DNA from: Anastatus disparis | Taxonomy: Eukaryota > Arthropoda > Insecta > Hymenoptera > Eupelmidae | Length of the DNA stretch: 64,000 nt | NCBI GenBank assembly: GCA_017163975.1 | Contig: JAFFSR010000136.1 | Coordinates: 6,693,501-6,757,500 of the forward strand | Direction: 5' to 3' | In this document: positions 13,057 to 26,181 of the stretch, in pieces | How positions within the stretch are numbered: position 1 is the stretch's first letter | Layout of the letters: each line of letters starts with the position of its first letter | The notes under the pieces: model-generated | Database searches by the model: none | Seen by the model: only the letters and a program-made list of their open reading frames with translations | Told to the model about the DNA's origin: nothing | Program-made: the position numbers and the translations under genes

Positions 13057-16000
13057 TAATATAGTTTAAATTTTTACAACTTTATTTTCAGTGCGTAAAA
13101 ATTTCTTAGAAATCGTTTCATTTATGGCTAATATTTGTTTAGAACTAACATTTTATTTTTAAGCTAATGATGTTAGATAAACTCCTATCTAAAATCTTAC
13201 GATAAAAAAATGTAGTAGAATATATTAATTTTGCTTCAAATTTATAACAAAATTGAAAAAATAACAGAATTTTATTTGGAATTTGATAGTCATTCAAAAA
13301 AAAGTTTTTTGTATTAGATAAAACAAATAATTTAAAAATTGGAAAAATATTTTTTTTAAATCACGAACATAATACACATTTCTTTATTCCTATTTTATAC
13401 ATATAAATTTAAAACAAAATATGTTCAAAAAAATTCACGTTCCAAACTTCAATAATTCATATGATAAAATAAGGTCAAAATTTAAAAGAAATAGTTTTGG
13501 TGATTTTTTTAAACAGATAACAAATACGAATTTTCCCATGGTTATTTGGTAATAAATCAATTAACAACTCGTAAGTTGTATATGAAGTAAACATAGAACC
13601 TCTATATGACTAAGTCCTTAAAATAATAATTGTTTAAATAAATTATGTGAAATTTTTTTTTATAATCTTAAAGTAAAAATGGAAAAATTACTGATTAAAA
13701 ATTAAGAAATCAAAATATATACGTTAAATTAAAATATGAAAAAGATAAAAAATTTGTTATATTAATTGTTTCAACTTTTAATGTTTATTTTTAACTTCTA
13801 TTATTATGCAAAAAATACTTTTAATTATGATAAATGAGTTTAAAGGAATGATCGAAGATCAGTGTTAAATAAATCATCTCAAAATTGTAAATGTGTCCCA
13901 AATTGCTTAGCTAACAATTTTTTGCTTTATTAGCATCAAGAAATATAATTTTAATAATTTTGTTTTTTGAATTTCAATCGTTTTTTAAAAATTTATGACT
14001 GGTAAGATAATTCCTAAAATTTATTTGATAATATCATTGAGATAATCATTCAACTTACTTATATAATTTTCTCCATATTACTGGTTATGGATACCATTAC
14101 AATATTTTGATTATCATAATAAATTAGAAAGCTATTAATAAACATTCGAACAAAAAATTATCGGAATTCTGGATACACAGATCTACGATATTAATTAATA
14201 AATTTAAATATATTTCACATACAAAATATTTATTATGTTCTATTAATAACGTCAAGTTTAAAAGAAAAAACTAAATTACGTAAGTTAATTATTTATGCGC
14301 TTGAAAAGAAATACTAAAAATAAGATAAACTAAATTATTTGAGATTATTTTCAAAGCACATTAATCTAAAATTGTAAAAAAAGCTATAGTACAAAGTAAA
14401 AACAAGCCTATAATTGTATTACGATTAATATATTGATTAATTCATCAAAAGAGAAAATTAATTATTATTATCAATTCAATTATAAATTAATTGTATCGAT
14501 TACCGTATCAAATACATTCTAAAAAAATGTAAATTCAAAGTCAAACAAAGTAATATCTTTGATAATTTATTTATTTATAAACAAAAAATTAGGTTACAGT
14601 TAGGCTAATTAAACGCTATAAATGAAAATACATTTTATACATAAAAAATAATTTTATTCAATTATATATTTCATATGTATTTATCACGGAGGTAATCAGC
14701 GTTCGTTAATAAAAAGAATTGATTTACCAAAAAAAAAAATATTAACTACATAACCAGTTCCGTTAAAGAGAGTCTTCTCTGCTTAAATATTCCAGGCAGT
14801 GCATGAAAAATTACAGCTATAGGTCAAAAATTGATAATTAAATCCAAAAAATCTTTCCATGCTCAATTCATTAACGAACTTGTAACAAATTTCTTCCTCC
14901 TTAATGGCCAACCGAACGAAAATATATCATTTTGCGCGCACATCTCCAAAAAAAAGTCTTGCGCCTAAGAAAAAGAAGAAAATAAAAAAGAAGAAAAAGT
15001 TGAAAAGGAGAATAAGCACTTGCTCTTGGCGAAATCTCACTTGCGAGGCTACGTAAAAAAAAAGTAAAAAAGAAAAAAAAAAGGTTAAAATCTTGCGTGC
15101 GTGCGTGTGTGTTTGTAACGAGAAACTTGAATGTGTATCCTCCTTCGATTTCCAATGGGTGCAAGGGAAAATCTCCTTTCTCCTTTCTAAGAGCTTTTAT
15201 AAAAATCTGCTTAGAAAGTGCGCTCGCGTTCGCTTTAACTCGACCTGCAATCGGATGCAGGTGCTTATGAACGCCTGTCGCCCCCGATTGAAACCCCTTT
15301 TTTTCTCTCTCTTTATTTTTCTCTCTTTCTCTCTCTCTCTCTCTTTGATCATCTGTTGGTCAAAATGAAAAGCAAAGGGGAAAAGAGAGGGGCCATGGAA
15401 ATACATATATCGTTTGTTATAAACTCTCGGTGAAGATCGAAAAGAGAGGCTTCTATATGCTGCATGGGGAGAGGCTACCTAACTATATACTCGCCATTAA
15501 CCCACTTGCGTTATTATATATGCGACTTTACGAGCTCGTTTTAAAACTTTAAAACAACGCGAACGCTTATTGTGCGTCAACTTATATACACGCGTGCTAT
15601 TTTGCATTTAATTTATGAACATAAGAAAGAGAGAGAGTGAGCAATTGATTTTATTGTTTTTCTTTTGAATTTTTATACATATGAATACAAGTAATATAAT
15701 AAGAATGATAATGCAAGTTGTTTGCGTGAACTTAATGATGGTTAGACAAATATCGAAGGAGGACGTATTTCTTTATTAATTTATGTACGTAAGATTGATT
15801 TGTGTCAATAGGTTTGTCATGTTACTGCAGAAAATTTTATTATAAATTAGATTTCTCCTTTTTCTGTTAATTAAATTTCTATAGATTTTTATTGTTTACT
15901 TATTTAAGTTCAATAAACTTGAGAGGTGAATAAACTATCTTCCGCTTTGATGACTTCATCGGGTTCTTCAATTTTTAAATAAAAATTTTTTATGCGCATA

Positions 16001-16338
16001 CTAAATAGCCCAAGTTCTTTCTTAATTTGATCTATATGACTAATTTCGATGTAAAAATAGAAACTAGCTTGTTGAATTAATTTTTGGAATTTATGATTTC
16101 GAATTAGTTATTTTTATTTTTTTTTTCAAGGACTATAAATGGCTTAAAAAAATAAAAAATAAGTACCAATTAAACGTTGTTTTAGAATCAGCTATTTAAT
16201 GGATTAAAAAATTGAATGAAATATACTAACAAAGAAATTCAAAATATTTCTTCCGCATATTAAATTATATTACGGGTGATAAGATTAACAAAACGTTTTA
16301 AATTTTAGCTTATTGTTATAAAAATATTAAATCATTTG
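13057..16338. other. Intergenic DNA
   Basis: AT-rich to 14750, then a mixed island at 14890-15620 with GTGC/GCGT alternation, a (CT)n tract at 15303-15348 and TATA motifs. The opposing ORFs at 14901-15406 share this island and show no domain. Confidence 0.5.
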
Positions 16339-16919
16339 ATATATGGGGATATCCGTGGAACTTTTTAATTTTGAGAGTTCGACTTGACAACAATTCAAAA
16401 GTCCATAATACAAGTTTCTGGAGTGGCACGCACTTCAATAAGGGCTTAAATTACTCGTTTCTGTGAATATAATATAAAATTAAATTTTGGTATTGATTTA
16501 AAAATCGGTCATCACGGTACATAATTTCACCTAAAAATCTCACCTACATTAAAAATAGTCAAACAGCTACCTAAAGAGGGGCACATGTACCAGGGTAGGC
16601 TTAAACTGTTGTTTTTACTATATTCATTATGCTCAGAAAATTTGAGAATGATCGAAAGTACGGTCATTTTTTATAGCTCAAGAAACACTACACGTAGAAA
16701 AATATAAAAAAGTATCATTTTCGGCGTATAAAATTATGTACATTGATGACCGATTTTTCAATTAATACCAAAATTTAATTACATATTCTACTAACAGAAA
16801 CGAGTAATTTAAGCCCTTATTGAAGTGTGTGCCACTCCAGAAACTTGTATTATAGACTTTTGAATTATTGTGAAGTCGACTTCTCAAAATTAAAAAGTTT
16901 CACGGATATCCCCATATAT
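16339..16919. mobile_element. Long-arm foldback element A
   Basis: Two imperfect inverted arms of about 190 bp (16339-16529 and 16731-16919) flank a spacer of about 200 bp. Termini are ATATATGGGGATATCC and its complement. The arms keep GAGTGGCACGCACTT-type blocks in both copies with scattered mismatches. No transposase frame lies between them, so it is non-autonomous. A clear target duplication cannot be assigned because the ends sit in TA-rich sequence. Confidence 0.8.
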
Positions 16920-18398
16920 TGCCTTTAAAATAAATTTTTCCAACAACAAATAATTTAATAATCATCACTACTTTTATTTTAAAAAATTACTATTATTGTA
17001 TTTTTTGTATTTATTTTATTTAAAAATATATGATGCAAATATTCTAGATCGGAGAAATGACTATTGCTGTAATTCGAAAGATTTCATAAACGATCAATAA
17101 TAACAAGTAGCTTATCCTCGTTACTTTATAACTAACCATTTCTGAAAGAAAAAATGAAAGAACTTGGTATATATAAACACACAACACTCAATTTAAAGTA
17201 AAATGATAACCTTCTCTCTCTTTCTCTCTGTTTCTCTTTCTCTGGCAAATAATTAGCGACATCGTTATCGGTGGTATGGTAAAACGGGCTTAAAGTAAAA
17301 GTAGAGCATCAACTTGTTCAGTTACTCGCAGTTGCAATCCGTTTGAAATTTAAGTATAGAATATACCATATACATACACTCGCACGTATATACATATAAG
17401 AGAAGAAAAAAAAAAGAAGTTGTACAATTCAACTAATGAAGAATAGCAATGAGTACAAAGCCAAAGTCAAACTCTTAAGAGTAAGAAGAAAAAGAAAGAA
17501 AGGATGCGAAAGCCATATTAAGCACTTCTTCCTTGGGTGCTTAGTCGTGCGAGAGAGTTTTAGCATGAATCTAATTAAGCTTATGCAAATCGAGAGCGTC
17601 TCACACATACACACACGCACACCCGTGCATACACGTAAAGAGAATAGCAGCAAGAGTATATAGTATATATAATGTACTCTTCTCTAAAATTAGATCGCTC
17701 AAGTACTTGTACTAAAGCAAGTTATGTATGTTAACCCTATCAATGTACATATACAAAGCTTTTATATTGAAGTATTATAATATTGGAAAACTGTTCTATA
17801 TATGCACATACAAGCGTGTTCCATTATTGTGAAATTGATATCACGAGTAAACAATCAAACTTCATTATATTGTTAGCATATATAGCTTTACATTTTGTAA
17901 ATAGGACTATTAATGCGTTTAGTTTAAAACGCCTCTTTGTGGCTTTCTGTATATGCATGATTTATACGCGATGCTTTAGTGGGCTATTAAATATTTAAAT
18001 GAGAAATAGACAAAGGATTATGTCAGTATTGTTGTTTAATGTTAATGTTTAATATTTTTCTTTTTATATTATAGGAGGACTGTTTTTATTTGAAAAACTT
18101 ATTTTTTTAGGATAATTAATTTTTAATATACGTTACATATGTGGGAATCTTTTTTTTCACTCTGAATTAATAATGTTCAAAAAGTAATTGAAAGCATGAG
18201 AGTTTCTATTGTGTCGTGTTGTTGCACCTACATGTGTTTATTTTTGCTTCATTATTTTGAGTTCAAAATCCTAAAATTATATTAAGATTTAATTTATGTT
18301 ATATTAAGTATACGATTTACATATTTTTATTGCAATTCGTATGAAAAAATTTTTTATAAAAAAACTAGTAATATAGCAGAGATATATTTTGCTTTTTT
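16920..18398. other. Intergenic DNA with CT/CA microsatellites
   Basis: A (CT)n tract lies at 17213-17243 and CA-type repeats at 17605-17632. Opposing frames at 17429-17663 come from the same purine-rich island and are not supported as genes. Confidence 0.5.
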
Positions 18399-18592
18399 TT
18401 AAATATTATTTAACGTCGCTGTATTTATGCTATCCTTGTAATGCTAATAAGCGATGGAGATCGTCAGTGTGTTTATGAAGAAAGCACATGTAAAGTACAG
18501 TGATGCTTGTATAAATTGGCCGAGAGCGGGATTCGAACTCGGGACCTCGAGATTACGAATTCATTGCTTTACCGACTGAGCCACTGACGACC
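18399..18592 (-). mobile_element. tRNA-Thr-derived SINE, copy 3
   Basis: The head is about 18517-18592, with anticodon loop TTCGTAA (anticodon CGT) and both Pol III boxes. The body matches copy 2 closely (GAAAGCACATGTA, CAGTGATGCTTGTAT). The tail at 18400-18420 carries the family terminal block with a few changes. Confidence 0.85.
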
Positions 18593-21500
18593 TCGCAATT
18601 TCATAAATTCTGTTTAAAAAAAATAAGTGCATATAATGGTATTTATGGTCTTCTTTCTATATCCCTCTCAGATCCATTGTACATTACAATGTACATTGAT
18701 GATTTTTGTTTTTTTTTAAATTGTTTTTAAATATCTTTTTTAAATAAACATATGGACTAGCTTAAAATAGGCTGTTTCCGATCTCAAAGTCTAAGTTATT
18801 ATACTCATAACAGAAATTGAGAAAATTTAGAAAAAAATCTATTTAAAAAATTGTTTAAATGAACACTAATTATCTTAAAATGGTTATCAAAAAATTTTTA
18901 ATGAAATGAAAATTTAGATCTGTAAGAGATATAGCAAAATTTCAAATGTACTATTTAAAACTATTGACACTACTTTGAATGATTAATTTTAATATTTAAA
19001 TTTTTGTACATTACTTCACGTTATGCATACTGCTATACATTGTTGAAATTACGTACTTTTTCTTTTAGAAACAATTATTTAAACACTTAAGTTTGATAAT
19101 AATATTTTTAGATATTTCTTTGAAAATCAAAATTTGAATTTGATGCATTCAAACATTGATATTTAATGTCTCTATATATTTGCACAATAGCATAACATGT
19201 ATGACCATTTTGAAGTTTATGGAGCAGAAAAGCACATGCAATAATGATGAGCGTTAGTTAGTATATAATACGTTTTCGTATACTATATGATGTATAACGA
19301 CAATTTAGGACATTTAAAAGATTAATCAGTTGTACATAATTTAACATCCTCATATTTCCGCATATATATGATGTGAAATTTAATGAAAGTTTAATTTTTT
19401 CTGTATGTAAGCTCTTTAAGGTTTTTAAGCCTGGTGAAAAATGTATTTATTTCCTTTTCAACGCTTCTCTCACTCATATGATACATAAATGGTTTTCATA
19501 AGTATATGTACTTGAACCATTTTAACTGGTTTTACATAGTCTTTGTAACGCACTTGTCATCTTATAAATACCATATTTTAAACCACAAAAGTTAATTGAA
19601 AATTTTTTAAACGCGTTTTATCATTATTTGCATATTGGCTCTATTAAGTGTCTAAAGTATAGTGAAACGTACACGTTTATATATACGACGTTATTAAGAA
19701 ACAAAAAAAAAATAAAATTTATCTTAATAGACACGGCTGTTAAAGTTATACACGTATATGTGCAATCATCTCTGGACAAGATGAAATAGAAATTACAATT
19801 TTACCATCGTCAATCTATATAGGTATGAAGTGAAAATTGCCAACTTTTCTATATTCAATATTACGTACTACTTTCTATAAAGTAAAATTAATTCAGGTGA
19901 CGTAAATATATATATATTCTTGTACCATTCGAATGTAGACTTTTTAAAGATTTCTTTTAAACTCAGTTATATATAAATATATTTTTTAAATTTTAGATTT
20001 TCACTTGTAGTTTTTTAGTCTGTTTGATTGTAATAAAACTATTTTGACGTATAAACAAGTTTCTTTCTAAGTGAAATCATTAAAATTTGTATTTATAATA
20101 AGATTATTACGTATTTAGGTCATGGATTCTCTTGTAATTTAAAAATTTTTTACTCTTCTATGTATAATTACCAAAGAAATTATGTATTTTAAGAGATTGT
20201 TAAAGAAAAGTATTGCAAATTTACGAGCACACATTATAACTTTAAGATAAATAATTTTTCTTTTTATTCTCCATAATTATACATAAGAGTTATAAATGAA
20301 ATTGTCATGAAAGGAAAATTCATGACCTACATACCTTAAACTTTCTTTGCGAATACATATTTAGAAATTCAAAGTAATTACAATTAAGTTATTCCAAGTG
20401 AATTTTAAATTATACTGCATAAATCTATTAAATTTAAAAATGACATTCCAATAATTTTACTTTACATCTAACGAAACAGTTATTATTCATATATAAACAT
20501 TCGTATGTAATTATACCTTATGAGCTCAACGGACCTCATTGATTTGTTGAAAGTTTTTTTTTAATGTATCAAATTCATATATAAAATTTTTCCATAGATG
20601 ATATCTTAGGTGATGTACATTAAATCATGAACTCTGCAGGTGTCAGTTAATATCTTACGTTTGAAATACGAATATTCAATTCTGTACAACTTAATATATT
20701 ACATTCTAGATATTAATTGTACGAGTTTTTACTTAGTCAATTATTTATAAAAATCACCTAATTTGATTGTTTTAACTTATCAAATTTACAACTTTATAAA
20801 TTTAAACTTATTATTTTTAATTACGGGATCATAAATATTTAGTATAATCATTTGTATAAATTAGTAGAAAAATTTAGTTTTAAAAATCTTAATATCTAAA
20901 TAACAATGTGATAACAGTTATTACATTTTCTGTAACATAATTTTTAAATAAGTTAAAATGCTTTTTGAATATTGCAGATAAAATATTTCTCTTATTTTTT
21001 TTTACATGTGAATATTCAAGAATAATTCTGCACAATAATTCCAACGGTATGTTAATAAACGAATCATACTTTTGCGTTTTATAAAAAAATCATATCGATA
21101 TGCATCGCAAATTTTAAAGCAACAGTAGCATCTCCTGAATCGGCAATATACTAATACTTATATAAGTATCTAAAGTGTGATTATCAAATAGCCATAAGCG
21201 TTAATCAATAAATTTTTTATCTTTTTCCTTCATATTTATGGTATTACTATATATACACATAAGTACAAGTTCACGGAAGTAAAATGGGCAATGACCTGTA
21301 TATATACGCGCGATAGTATCGTTTGAAACACCAGCTTCAAATATCATTACGAAAACTCCTTTTTCCTCTATATTGCGATTACATTTATACATATAGCTCG
21401 TGAGAATAAGTTACCTAGTGTTACCGAGTCTTAATCTTTCTTAACTCTTTTCTCTTTTCCAAGCTGTACGTCGACTTATTTTCTTTAAAAGTAACTTAGT

Positions 21501-22974
21501 CGCGTTTGGTTTAAAGGATTAAAAGAGAAAGAGAATTATCACTTCTTTTGTTTGTCTCTCGATACGATGCTGGTGCGTGCAGTTGCATCGTAAATATTAC
21601 AAGGGAAGACCCTTTTTAAGCATGGGATTTATGAGTAGAACTATTGCATATAGTAAAGTTTTTATTTTTATTTACCTTAACTTTTCTCTTTTTAGTTTTC
21701 TTTAGCTTCTTTTTTTTCTTACTGTTTGCATCTTGCATAATTCGCTTATAGAGTTGTTGGATTATATCAGTATAAAGTCAAGAAAATAAAAGATCGTTTT
21801 ATTGAATGTTAAAATTGAAAAATTACCGACAATTAGTTTTCTTTTTAAGCGTATAGAATAGACAAGAATGTTTATTATGTGCGTATTCTTTTATTGGTAG
21901 ACATAAGTTGTTAATGGAAGTATTGCTTTAAAATTAACATATCTATTGATGAGAATTAAAAGATTCATTGGCTAATAATTTTCAGGTTCGGCCTTGACAA
22001 ATTATTAATTAATAAATTTTAATTTCGAAAAACTTCTATCTCTGCTTGCAACAGTAATTGGTTTTGTTAAAGATATCCTGTAAGAAGTATATAGGTAGCT
22101 CCGCTTCGCTCGCTTGCGTAGCAAACTCCACCATAGGTGGAAATATGTGACTTTTCTCTCTAGTTCCATAATGTATATGTTGGAATATATACAACGAAAT
22201 GCACATATTTATTTTAAAGTATCCTATATGGGACAAACTTTGGGTTTTTCCCGATCATTTTTATTGCACCTAAACGTACCTAAGGAAAGACGAGCGTTAG
22301 CTTTACCGCGTCACTTCTCATCAAGGAACCGAGCAGTGCGGTATACGTACAAAGAACAGTTTAAAAAGTTTAAGTTAATTTTCATTCAAGTGTATATTAT
22401 ATTCCTTTTCTGTGTTAAAGTATTTCTTTATATTACCACTTAACTTCTACTACTTTGTTTTATGTAATAAGTTTGTGATTGTATTTGTATTAATAAAGTT
22501 CATTCTAATATAAATTGATCCCATTTATTCCATACACGAATAATAAATCCAACAGTATAATTATTTTGAGTATACATATTTTTAGGACCATATTCGTAAA
22601 GCACGTTAATTTTTATCATACTTTACTTTATTATATTTTATTTAAATTTATCGTCTTATTTTCTTCTTGATTTTTATTTGTTTTTTTTACTAATGCTATT
22701 CCTTGGAGACCTTCAACTCATTGTGCCTCTCGTGCAACCGAATACTCGTGGACCGAGAAAAATCAGTCCTGATAATTGTGTGATTTTATTTCTTTTTAAA
22801 TTATGGTATTATATCGTTTGTAATAGGTAGAGTCTCAGGTTTATTTTAATGGCTGAATGTTAAAAAGTGAAAATAATAAAATATTAGAAATATGACAAAA
22901 TGAAAAGTTGTATTGATTTCAGATGAACATCAAAATTTTTATTTTATTCAAATTGTTCAATAAAAAAAAAGAAA
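18593..22974. other. Intergenic DNA
   Basis: No supported gene. A frame at 22114-22443 (109 codons) and its reverse at 22036-22236 sit in a slightly GC-richer patch (AGCTCCGCTTCGCTCGC near 22097). They may be a decayed coding fragment, but I recognise nothing in them. Confidence 0.45.
19162..19260 (-). mobile_element. Possible degenerate SINE body fragment
   Basis: ATTTAATGTCTCTATATATTTGC, split by small changes, followed at the right spacing by GAAAAGCACATGCA and GATGAGCG resembles the SINE tail and body, but no tRNA head is seen. Similarity is short, so chance is possible. Confidence 0.3.
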
Positions 22975-24690
22975 AAAATTCAATTTTTCGTTTTTTGGTT
23001 TTTTTTTTGTTTACTACTCGATGAATTTGCTTCAAAATTTGCATGGAATTTATTTCTGATTGCCCAGATAAAATAAATTTTTAAAAACTGATTTTCTTAG
23101 CTCAGTTTTAATTTTAGAGCATTTTGAAATTTTTGAAAAAAATGTTTCTATTTATTAAGCCAATAAAATCTTAAAAACTACTCGATGGATTTACTTCAAA
23201 TTTTCCATACAATTCAATTTTTTGATGAACTGGTGCGGAAGCTATTGGGAATTGGTTTTCTAAGCGCAGTTTTTTTTTTTAGAATCATTTTAAGAATTTT
23301 TAAAAAATTTCGATTTTTCATTTTTTTTGTATTTTACGTAAACTACTCGAAGAATTTGTTCGAAAATTTGTATGGAACTTTATTTCGACTGCCAAAATTA
23401 TTAAAAATTTTGTAAACTAATTTTCTTAGCGCACTTTTAATTTTAGAGCATTTTTAAAATTTTTTAAAAAATTTTTATTTTTAATTTTTTTCTATTTTAC
23501 GAAAACCTATCGATTGATTTACTCCAAAATTTGTATGCAATTAATTCGCTACTATCTGAAGAAAACAAGCTTTGGAATACTAATTTTCTCAGCGCAGTTT
23601 TAATTTTAGAGCACTTTGAAAATTTTCTAAAAAATTTTTATTTTTCATTTATTTTCTTTTTTGCGTTAACCATACTATAAATTTTCTCCAAAATTTTCAT
23701 ACAATTAATTCGCTATTGTCTGAAAAAAATAAGCTTTTGGAAACTAATTTTCTTAGCGTGGTTACAATTTTAGAGAATTTTAAAGATTTAAAAAAAAATA
23801 TCGATTCTTCTTTTCTTATTTTTTTTTTATTCTACGTAAAGTACTCGATAGATTTGTTCTAAAAATTACAGGGAAATTATTTGCGACTGCCAAAAGAAGG
23901 GAAATTTTCAAAAATTGATTTTCATAGCGTAGTTTTAATTTTAGAGCATTTTTAAAATTTTAAAAAAGAAATTTTGAAAAGAAAATGTTATTTTTGCCAT
24001 CCCCTGCCCAAAAGTACCACTTCTCCTCCCGGCTCAAAATCGACGAAGTGGTATTTTTGGTCTGGGTATGACAAAAAATAGCATATTCACCACGGGAGTT
24101 AATGAAAAATACCTTAAATCGTATGTTTGTCACCCTCGCCTTCGGCTCGGGTGACAATTACATACGATTTAAGACATTTTTCAAATTAACTCCCTAGGTG
24201 AATAATATACTATTATTTAACCAGTTAGATCTCGAAAATTACTCTATGGATTTGCTTCAAATTTTGTATACCATCTATGTTTTTGTATAACTAGGCGGGA
24301 AGCTATAGAAAATTTGTATTCATAGTGTATTTTTTTTATTATAGAGCCATTTTAAGAATTTGAAAAAATTTTCGATTTTTAATTTTTTTTTTTGTATTTT
24401 ACGTAAGTTAATTGATGAGTTTGCTTTGAGATTTCCATGGGAATAATTTGCATCTGCCAAAAGAAGGATAACTTTTATAAACCGATCTTTTTAGCGTAGT
24501 TTTCTTTTTAGAAAATTTTAAAAATTTTCTTAAAAAATTTTCATATTTCAGTATTTTTCCATTTTACGTAAAGTACTTGATAGAATTACTCTAAAATTTG
24601 TATACAAGTTATTTGCTACTGTCTTTATAAACCAAGTTTTAAATAAATAATTTTATTAGCGTAGCTTTTTGATCACTTCTTTTGTTTTCT
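22975..24690 (+). repeat. Degenerate tandem array of ~165-bp units
   Basis: About nine diverged units start near 23017, 23178, 23341, 23507, 23668, 23839, 24233, 24404 and 24568. Each has the order ACTCGATGGATTTGCTTC, AAAATTTGTATGG, TTTTCTTAGCG-AGTTTTAATTTTAGAGC, then an A/T-run segment ending TTTTACGTAAA. The larger gap between the sixth and seventh units is filled by the paired hairpins at 23988-24205. A frame at 23185-23415 is a by-product. Confidence 0.75.
23988..24205. mobile_element. Two adjacent hairpins inserted in the tandem array
   Basis: Hairpin 1 (23988-24080) pairs about 37-base arms around a CCTCCCGGCTC loop, with arm ends TACCACTTC/GAAGTGGTA. Hairpin 2 (24084-24205) pairs about 55-base arms, TATTCACC outermost, around TCGCCTTCGGC. 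Both break the ~165-bp unit pattern, so they were inserted after the array formed. They may be one MITE with a compound foldback. Confidence 0.65.
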
Positions 24691-25432
24691 GAGTTACTCT
24701 TGAAAATTTATAATAGTACTACTGAATTTAATTACCGTTACTAAAATTGACTACTTGGATTTACCAAGCTTAGTCGTGATAAAAAGATATCCACAAGATA
24801 ACAAAAATAATAAATTCGAACCTATGTATAAGGCTAGCTAAAGTCAACAAAATTAAACACTTTAAAAGCTAACATTTAACCCAAACAAAATGTTGAAAAG
24901 GCAATCAACTAGCATATATATTCAAAATTTATAAAGTACAAAATGAATAAATATTAATGATGGACAATTTTTTTATATTAAAATCACATTTAAATAAATA
25001 TAAAAAAATAATGAAACTCAAAGAGCTCTATGAGAAAGCATTCCGCCAAAGCACTTGGCAGCGTTTTTGAAATTATTAAAATTACAACGAAAAATTCTGT
25101 TCACAATAAATACGTAAACTTATTGAAATCATACATCAAAATTCAAAAACAAATTTTAAATATTCTTCTTCTTTATATATATATATATATATTCGCTAAG
25201 AAAATAATAAATTTACGTAATTACTTTTAGTATGAGAAAAAAATAATATATGACTAATTATTCATGCCCAAAGAAGTCTTTTTAGCATTTTAAAAAATAA
25301 TTAGATTCAGCATATTTCTTAACAACATACAAGGCGATAACAGAAAATGATACGTATAACATAAAAGTTTCACAACCAACAAAGTTGAAAAAACTTTATT
25401 TTTACTGAATTATATCCCACTTTGTTTAAGGT
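24691..25432. other. AT-rich intergenic DNA
   Basis: Nothing recognisable except a (TA)n run at 25177-25192. The ORF at 25030-25230 lacks support. Confidence 0.5.
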
Positions 25433-26181
25433 TGTTCTGGCTATACAGTCTGTGTCAAAAGTTAGTATTTTCGATAATGGTTTATATTTTTGGGTAGAGA
25501 GGGTTTATTCAATTTTTCACATAGTAATTTATTAGATAATATTAAAACAGTCATTTTAAACCTTGTTTCATTTAAATATAACAATTTATTAAAGAGTTAT
25601 AGCATTTTAAAGTTTATAACTTTTACCGAAATTTAATGTAATCATAAACAAAGGTGCCAAAGTTTCAAAAATGATTTTATTCGACGGCAACAAAGTTTAT
25701 TTTGTTCAGTTTAAAATTTGTAATCTATTGACAAGGATAGAATTTCAATTTTTATTTTTTACTTAAATTCATTGTCGATTTTCTACAATAAAACAGTGAG
25801 TACCATCTGAGACATATACATTTTTTTGTAAACAATTAGCAATAAATTTGATTAAAAAATAAAAATTGAATCTCCATCCTTGTCAATAGATTCTAAATTT
25901 TAAAATGAACAAAATAAACTTTGTTGCTGTCGAATAAAATCATTTTTGAAACTTTGGCACCTTTGTTTATGATTACATTAGATTTCGGTAAAAGTTATAA
26001 ACTTTAAAATGCTATAACTTTTTAAAAAATTGTTATATTTAAGTCAAACAAGGTTTAAAATGATTGTTTTAATATTATCTAATAAATTACTTTGTGAAAA
26101 ATTGAATAAACCCTCCCTACCCAAAAATATAAACCATTATCGAAAATACTAACTTTTGACACAGACTGTATAGCCAGAACA
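25433..26181. mobile_element. Mariner-like long foldback element B
   Basis: Arms of about 340 bp (25433-25774 and 25840-26181) are near-perfect inverted copies around a spacer of about 65 bp. Inside the arms is TACAGTCTGTGTCAAAAG, resembling Tc1/mariner ends flanked by TA, but the symmetry continues outward through GTTCTGGCTA, so the true end may be TGTTCTGG. No transposase is encoded. Arm identity is much higher than in element A, so it is younger or its arms have been homogenised. Confidence 0.85.

Noticed and set aside
22036..22443. Small opposing ORFs in a GC-richer patch
   Set aside because: No domain, no splice support and no clear codon bias; left as intergenic.
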